Shown here: piece after piece, positions 61,350 through 64,000 of the stretch
How positions within the stretch are numbered: position 1 is the stretch's first letter
How the letters are laid out: the number at the start of each line of letters is the position of its first letter
Assembly (NCBI RefSeq): GCF_012972675.1
Contig: NZ_JABCRE010000003.1
Location: 930,001-994,000 of the forward strand
DNA length: 64,000 nt
Reading direction: 5' to 3'
Origin: Pontixanthobacter rizhaonensis
GTDB lineage: Bacteria > Pseudomonadota > Alphaproteobacteria > Sphingomonadales > Sphingomonadaceae
Made by a program: the position numbers and the translations under genes
Notes under the pieces: generated by a model
The model's input: the letters and a program-made list of their open reading frames with translations, nothing else
Databases searched by the model: none
Told to the model about the DNA's origin: nothing

Positions 61350-62414
61350 CTATCCGCCAGTCCGGTATTCTGAATTTGTCCATATCTGCTGGCTTTGGTT
61401 GGGATTGGAAAACCCATCATATAACACCCGCGCAATATCGGCGATTCGGGCATCCCGCATACGCCGCGCTTGGCGCTTATTGGCGGCCTCATGCTGGCTC
61501 GATAGGCTTTGTCCTGTCACATAGATAGCTATCGCAATTGACCGTCCATCGGGCGTCTGGAAAATGCCTATATCGCTGGCTGTCCGGTTGAGTGTACCGG
61601 TTTTGTGAAGAAGGTTGGAATGATCAGGCACCGCCGATCTGATCCGCCGTTTGCCGGTTGTGGTCTTGGCCATTGCATCAAGCAACACATTCCGGCTGCT
61701 ATTGCTCAAAAGCCGGCCCTGATAAATACTCGCTAGCAGCCCCGCCATCGCCCGCGGAGACGCACTGTCTCGCATATCAATTGTTGTCGCCGGGTCATAT
61801 TCCCCGTCATCACGCACCAAGGTGGCGATATTGCGGGTTAACTCAAAATCTCTAATGCCGGCGCGGCGCATAAACGCATTCACCGCTTGGGGGCCACCTA
61901 CAACGCGCAGCAGTGCATCGGTCGACACATTGCTACTCTTGCTGATCATCAGTTCTATCAGTTTGTGTGCAGGCAGATAGTTGCCTTCACGCACTGGCGC
62001 GCTGGCAGAAGAAAACCGTGCAGACCGCACCGGGATAAGAACTGGAAATTCGCTGGTCAGGGTCCAGCGGCCTTGGTCGACGCCCGCCAGATAAGTGGCG
62101 GCAATCGCTACTTTACTGGTGCTTGCCATGGGGAAGCGTTGATCACCCAGGATAGAGACTTCTTTTCCCGTGCTTAGGTCTATCGCTGCGACACCAATAC
62201 GCCCTTTGTCACCGTCTGCAACGCGGGCCAGATATTGTTCAAAGCCAGTCTCATAGACTGCTTCAAATCGCTCGGGTGCTCTTTCTTTCGTGCCTAACGC
62301 CGAATCGAACGCCAGTTCGAAATTGTCGGTGTTAGCCTGCGCGGGTGAGACTGCTGATAAAGCGAGCATCGCGGCTGCGCCAACGGGTAGAAGGTTTTTG
62401 AGGTTCAATCGCAT
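61350..62414 (-). CDS. Class A beta-lactamase-like secreted serine hydrolase
   Basis: A 354-residue protein with a signal peptide (NLLPVGAAAMLALSAVSPAQA). The active-site motifs of the serine beta-lactamase fold are S98-T-S-K101, S160-S161-N162 in place of SDN, and K271-T-G. The omega-loop part (DDGEYDPATTIDMRD, E205) is shorter than in TEM-type enzymes, so hydrolysis of beta-lactams is uncertain. It could be a diverged lactamase or a cell-wall-directed serine hydrolase. The length exceeds typical class A (about 290) by ~40 residues at each end. Confidence 0.78.
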   Translation of the reverse strand: MRLNLKNLLPVGAAAMLALSAVSPAQANTDNFELAFDSALGTKERAPERFEAVYETGFEQYLARVADGDKGRIGVAAIDLSTGKEVSILGDQRFPMASTSKVAIAATYLAGVDQGRWTLTSEFPVLIPVRSARFSSASAPVREGNYLPAHKLIELMISKSSNVSTDALLRVVGGPQAVNAFMRRAGIRDFELTRNIATLVRDDGEYDPATTIDMRDSASPRAMAGLLASIYQGRLLSNSSRNVLLDAMAKTTTGKRRIRSAVPDHSNLLHKTGTLNRTASDIGIFQTPDGRSIAIAIYVTGQSLSSQHEAANKRQARRMRDARIADIARVLYDGFSNPNQSQQIWTNSEYRTGG

Positions 62415-62608
62415 AGGGGTGCTGATACCTTATTTGTGGTTGTCACAGTCTTAACGAGCGTCGATTCTGTCCGGCAACGCCCTTAGCGATGAACAGAGAC
62501 GCCCAAGCGACCAAGGTGAAGAATACGGATAATTGCATGGGTTTCCGACCGTTTATCTAGGCAAGACAGCTCTTGTGCGCGGTTCAATTGGATGCAAGAC
62601 CCTCGCCG

Positions 62609-63961
62609 ATGGAGAGCTCCGCACAAACGTTTGAGTTACTGCTTGATGGATTGCAGTCTTGTTGCACCCGCGCGAATCTTGGTCAGGTTTCGGATATTGT
62701 CCGGTTGACTGGCGGTGCGACGATGGAAAGCTGGAAGTTCCAAGCTGACGGCGAATTGTATGTGCTGCGGCGCGCACCATCTTTGGAGTTCATGAACGAT
62801 CGCCCCTTTGGCCACGATGTCGAAGCTGCCATTATCCGCGCAGCTCACAGCGCCGGCGTGTCAGCTCCGGAAGTTGTGGGTGAACTGGCGGCTGAAGATG
62901 GCATCGGCAGCGGTTTCATTATGCGTGCCTTGCCCGGTACGCCCGACCCGAAGGCAATATTGGCGATGAATTCGCCCGCTGAACTGCTAGATGAGATTGC
63001 GCGCGATCTGGCGCGAATTCATGGCATTGCTCCTGCTCGGTTACCCGTTGCCATTCCAACACTTGATTACCGCCAGGGGATTGAGGGGCTGAAGGCTCAG
63101 TTTGATGAGGCTGGCGGTGACCGTCCGATCATTGCGCTTGGGCTGAAATGGTTGATGGATAATTGCCCCGACCCAGTAACGCCTGTGCTCAATCATGGCG
63201 ATTATCGGATGGGTAACTTGCTTGCAGAAGACGGCAAACTTACCGGCGTGCTAGATTGGGAACTAGCCCATTTTGGTGACCCGCATGAGGATTTAGCCTT
63301 TGGATGCATGACGGTGTGGCGTTTTGCCCGAATTGATCGGCCAGCGCTTGGGCTGGGTTCTTTGGAGGCGTATTTTGCCGCCTATAAAAATGCTGGCGGG
63401 GGCAAGGTCGATCCCGATCGCTTTCGCTTTTGGTTGGTCTATCGCACTGTTTGGTGGGCCCTAGGCTGCTTGCAGATGGCCAAATATTGGCGGACTGGCG
63501 AAGACCGGATGCTCGAACGCGTAGTTATTTCCCGCCGCACGAGCGAGCAGGAATTGGATTTGCTGATGTTGCTAGAGGAGGATGCGCCGGAAGCAGAGCG
63601 AGATCGGCCTCTTCCAGATCCGCATCTGACCTTTACGTACACAGGCGAAGCGTGGGCGGGTGAGCTTGCGGAAGCGGTTTCGGAATGGCTCGTAACCATT
63701 AAAGACCGGCTAACTGGCCATGATCGCTTCCAACTGGCTGTTGCCCGCAATGCTTTGGGGATGTTGGCACGAGGCGAGCAAGAGGGGGACACCACGATCG
63801 ATATCCAAGCTGCCAAACTGGTTATGGAGGAAGGCATGTCGCTCAACGACCCCATTTGGCTTTCGTTGTTGCGCCGAGGCGCACTGGAGAAAGTGGCAGC
63901 CGACTCTCCCAAATACCCCGCGCTCGCCGTAGCTCGTAAAAAGTGGACTGGAAAAGACTGA
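62609..63961 (+). CDS. APH-family phosphotransferase with C-terminal DUF6285-like domain
   Basis: A 450-residue protein. Residues 1 to about 330 form the aminoglycoside-phosphotransferase kinase-like fold, with VRLTGGATMESWKF, the catalytic Brenner loop LNHGDYRMGNLL, and VLDWELAHFGDPHEDLAFG. The rest is a helical domain (LAVARNALGMLARGEQEGD). This pair is common near acyl-CoA dehydrogenase genes and resembles ACAD10/11-type enzymes, which act on 4-hydroxyacyl-CoA. Start ATG 62609 is tentative; TTG 62573 is an alternative. The next gene overlaps as TGATG. Confidence 0.88.
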   Translation: MESSAQTFELLLDGLQSCCTRANLGQVSDIVRLTGGATMESWKFQADGELYVLRRAPSLEFMNDRPFGHDVEAAIIRAAHSAGVSAPEVVGELAAEDGIGSGFIMRALPGTPDPKAILAMNSPAELLDEIARDLARIHGIAPARLPVAIPTLDYRQGIEGLKAQFDEAGGDRPIIALGLKWLMDNCPDPVTPVLNHGDYRMGNLLAEDGKLTGVLDWELAHFGDPHEDLAFGCMTVWRFARIDRPALGLGSLEAYFAAYKNAGGGKVDPDRFRFWLVYRTVWWALGCLQMAKYWRTGEDRMLERVVISRRTSEQELDLLMLLEEDAPEAERDRPLPDPHLTFTYTGEAWAGELAEAVSEWLVTIKDRLTGHDRFQLAVARNALGMLARGEQEGDTTIDIQAAKLVMEEGMSLNDPIWLSLLRRGALEKVAADSPKYPALAVARKKWTGKD

Positions 63962-64000
63962 TGGATTTCGCAATTCCTGCCGACCTCACTGCCTATCTCG
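63961..64000 (+). CDS. Start of a probable acyl-CoA dehydrogenase, cut by the window edge
   Basis: The ATG at 63961 overlaps the stop of the phosphotransferase gene. Only 13 codons are visible (MDFAIPADLTAYL), which fit the N-terminus of acyl-CoA dehydrogenases often encoded after such kinases. The identity is inferred largely from context. Confidence 0.55.
   Translation, partial: MDFAIPADLTAYL

Overview
The window reads as the chromosome of an alphaproteobacterium of the order Sphingomonadales, most likely Erythrobacteraceae-like. The evidence is a serine palmitoyltransferase beside its own acyl carrier protein, a CtrA/DivK pair, a DksA with a degenerate zinc finger, DUF3572, DUF4167 and HIG1-type proteins, and a gene transfer agent (GTA) structural cluster of the Rhodobacter capsulatus type. 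The genus is inference. I see no rRNA, tRNA, CRISPR array, transposase or integrase.

Region 1 (1-13.3 kb, all minus strand) is a GTA head-tail cluster, transcribed from about 13.27 kb toward position 1 and running off the left edge. In transcription order it holds small terminase, large terminase, portal, a small membrane protein, prohead protease, HK97 capsid, head-tail connector, a small unknown ORF, tail terminator, major tail protein, gp10, gp10.1, a short tape measure, a large DUF2460 fusion, gp13, an NlpC/P60 peptidase and the host-specificity tail protein (partial). Most neighbours overlap by 4 bp, several with TTG or GTG starts. A consensus-like promoter and a leader hairpin precede the cluster. 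A 473-bp hairpin-rich gap separates terminase from portal.

Region 2 (13.3-31 kb) is housekeeping and accessory metabolism: a DedA/YqaA membrane protein; sphingolipid synthesis (spt + ACP); an orphan PycTM (DUF5706) membrane protein; DivK; a HAD-RidA-GDPD-GNAT run; DksA; PilZ; an orphan peptide-binding lipoprotein; the kynABU tryptophan-to-anthranilate operon; an HNH plus GIY-YIG-like nuclease pair; GluQRS; a cobalamin adenosyltransferase and a 3-hydroxyacyl-CoA dehydrogenase.

Region 3 (31-54 kb) is core: mutS, malic enzyme, trmB, opgC-like, ctrA, rpoN, lptB, pmbA, ppa, hisS-prfA-prmC, DUF4167, lnt, metK, and a CoA-transferase operon in which a HAD lipoprotein gene sits between the two subunits.

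Region 4 (54-64 kb) holds a candidate small RNA with a clear terminator, a CDC48-like double AAA+ ATPase, an MscS channel, polA, a repetitive Ala-rich lipoprotein with good promoter and terminator, a class A beta-lactamase-like protein, and an APH-fold phosphotransferase followed by the start of a probable acyl-CoA dehydrogenase.

The most unusual items are the rearranged GTA tail-tip modules, the structured gap and leader in the GTA cluster, the orphan PycTM protein, the candidate sRNA at 54.2 kb, and the scoA-HAD-scoB operon. No complete new defence or mobile system is evident. Gene functions are assigned from recognised motifs and family resemblance, not from database searches.
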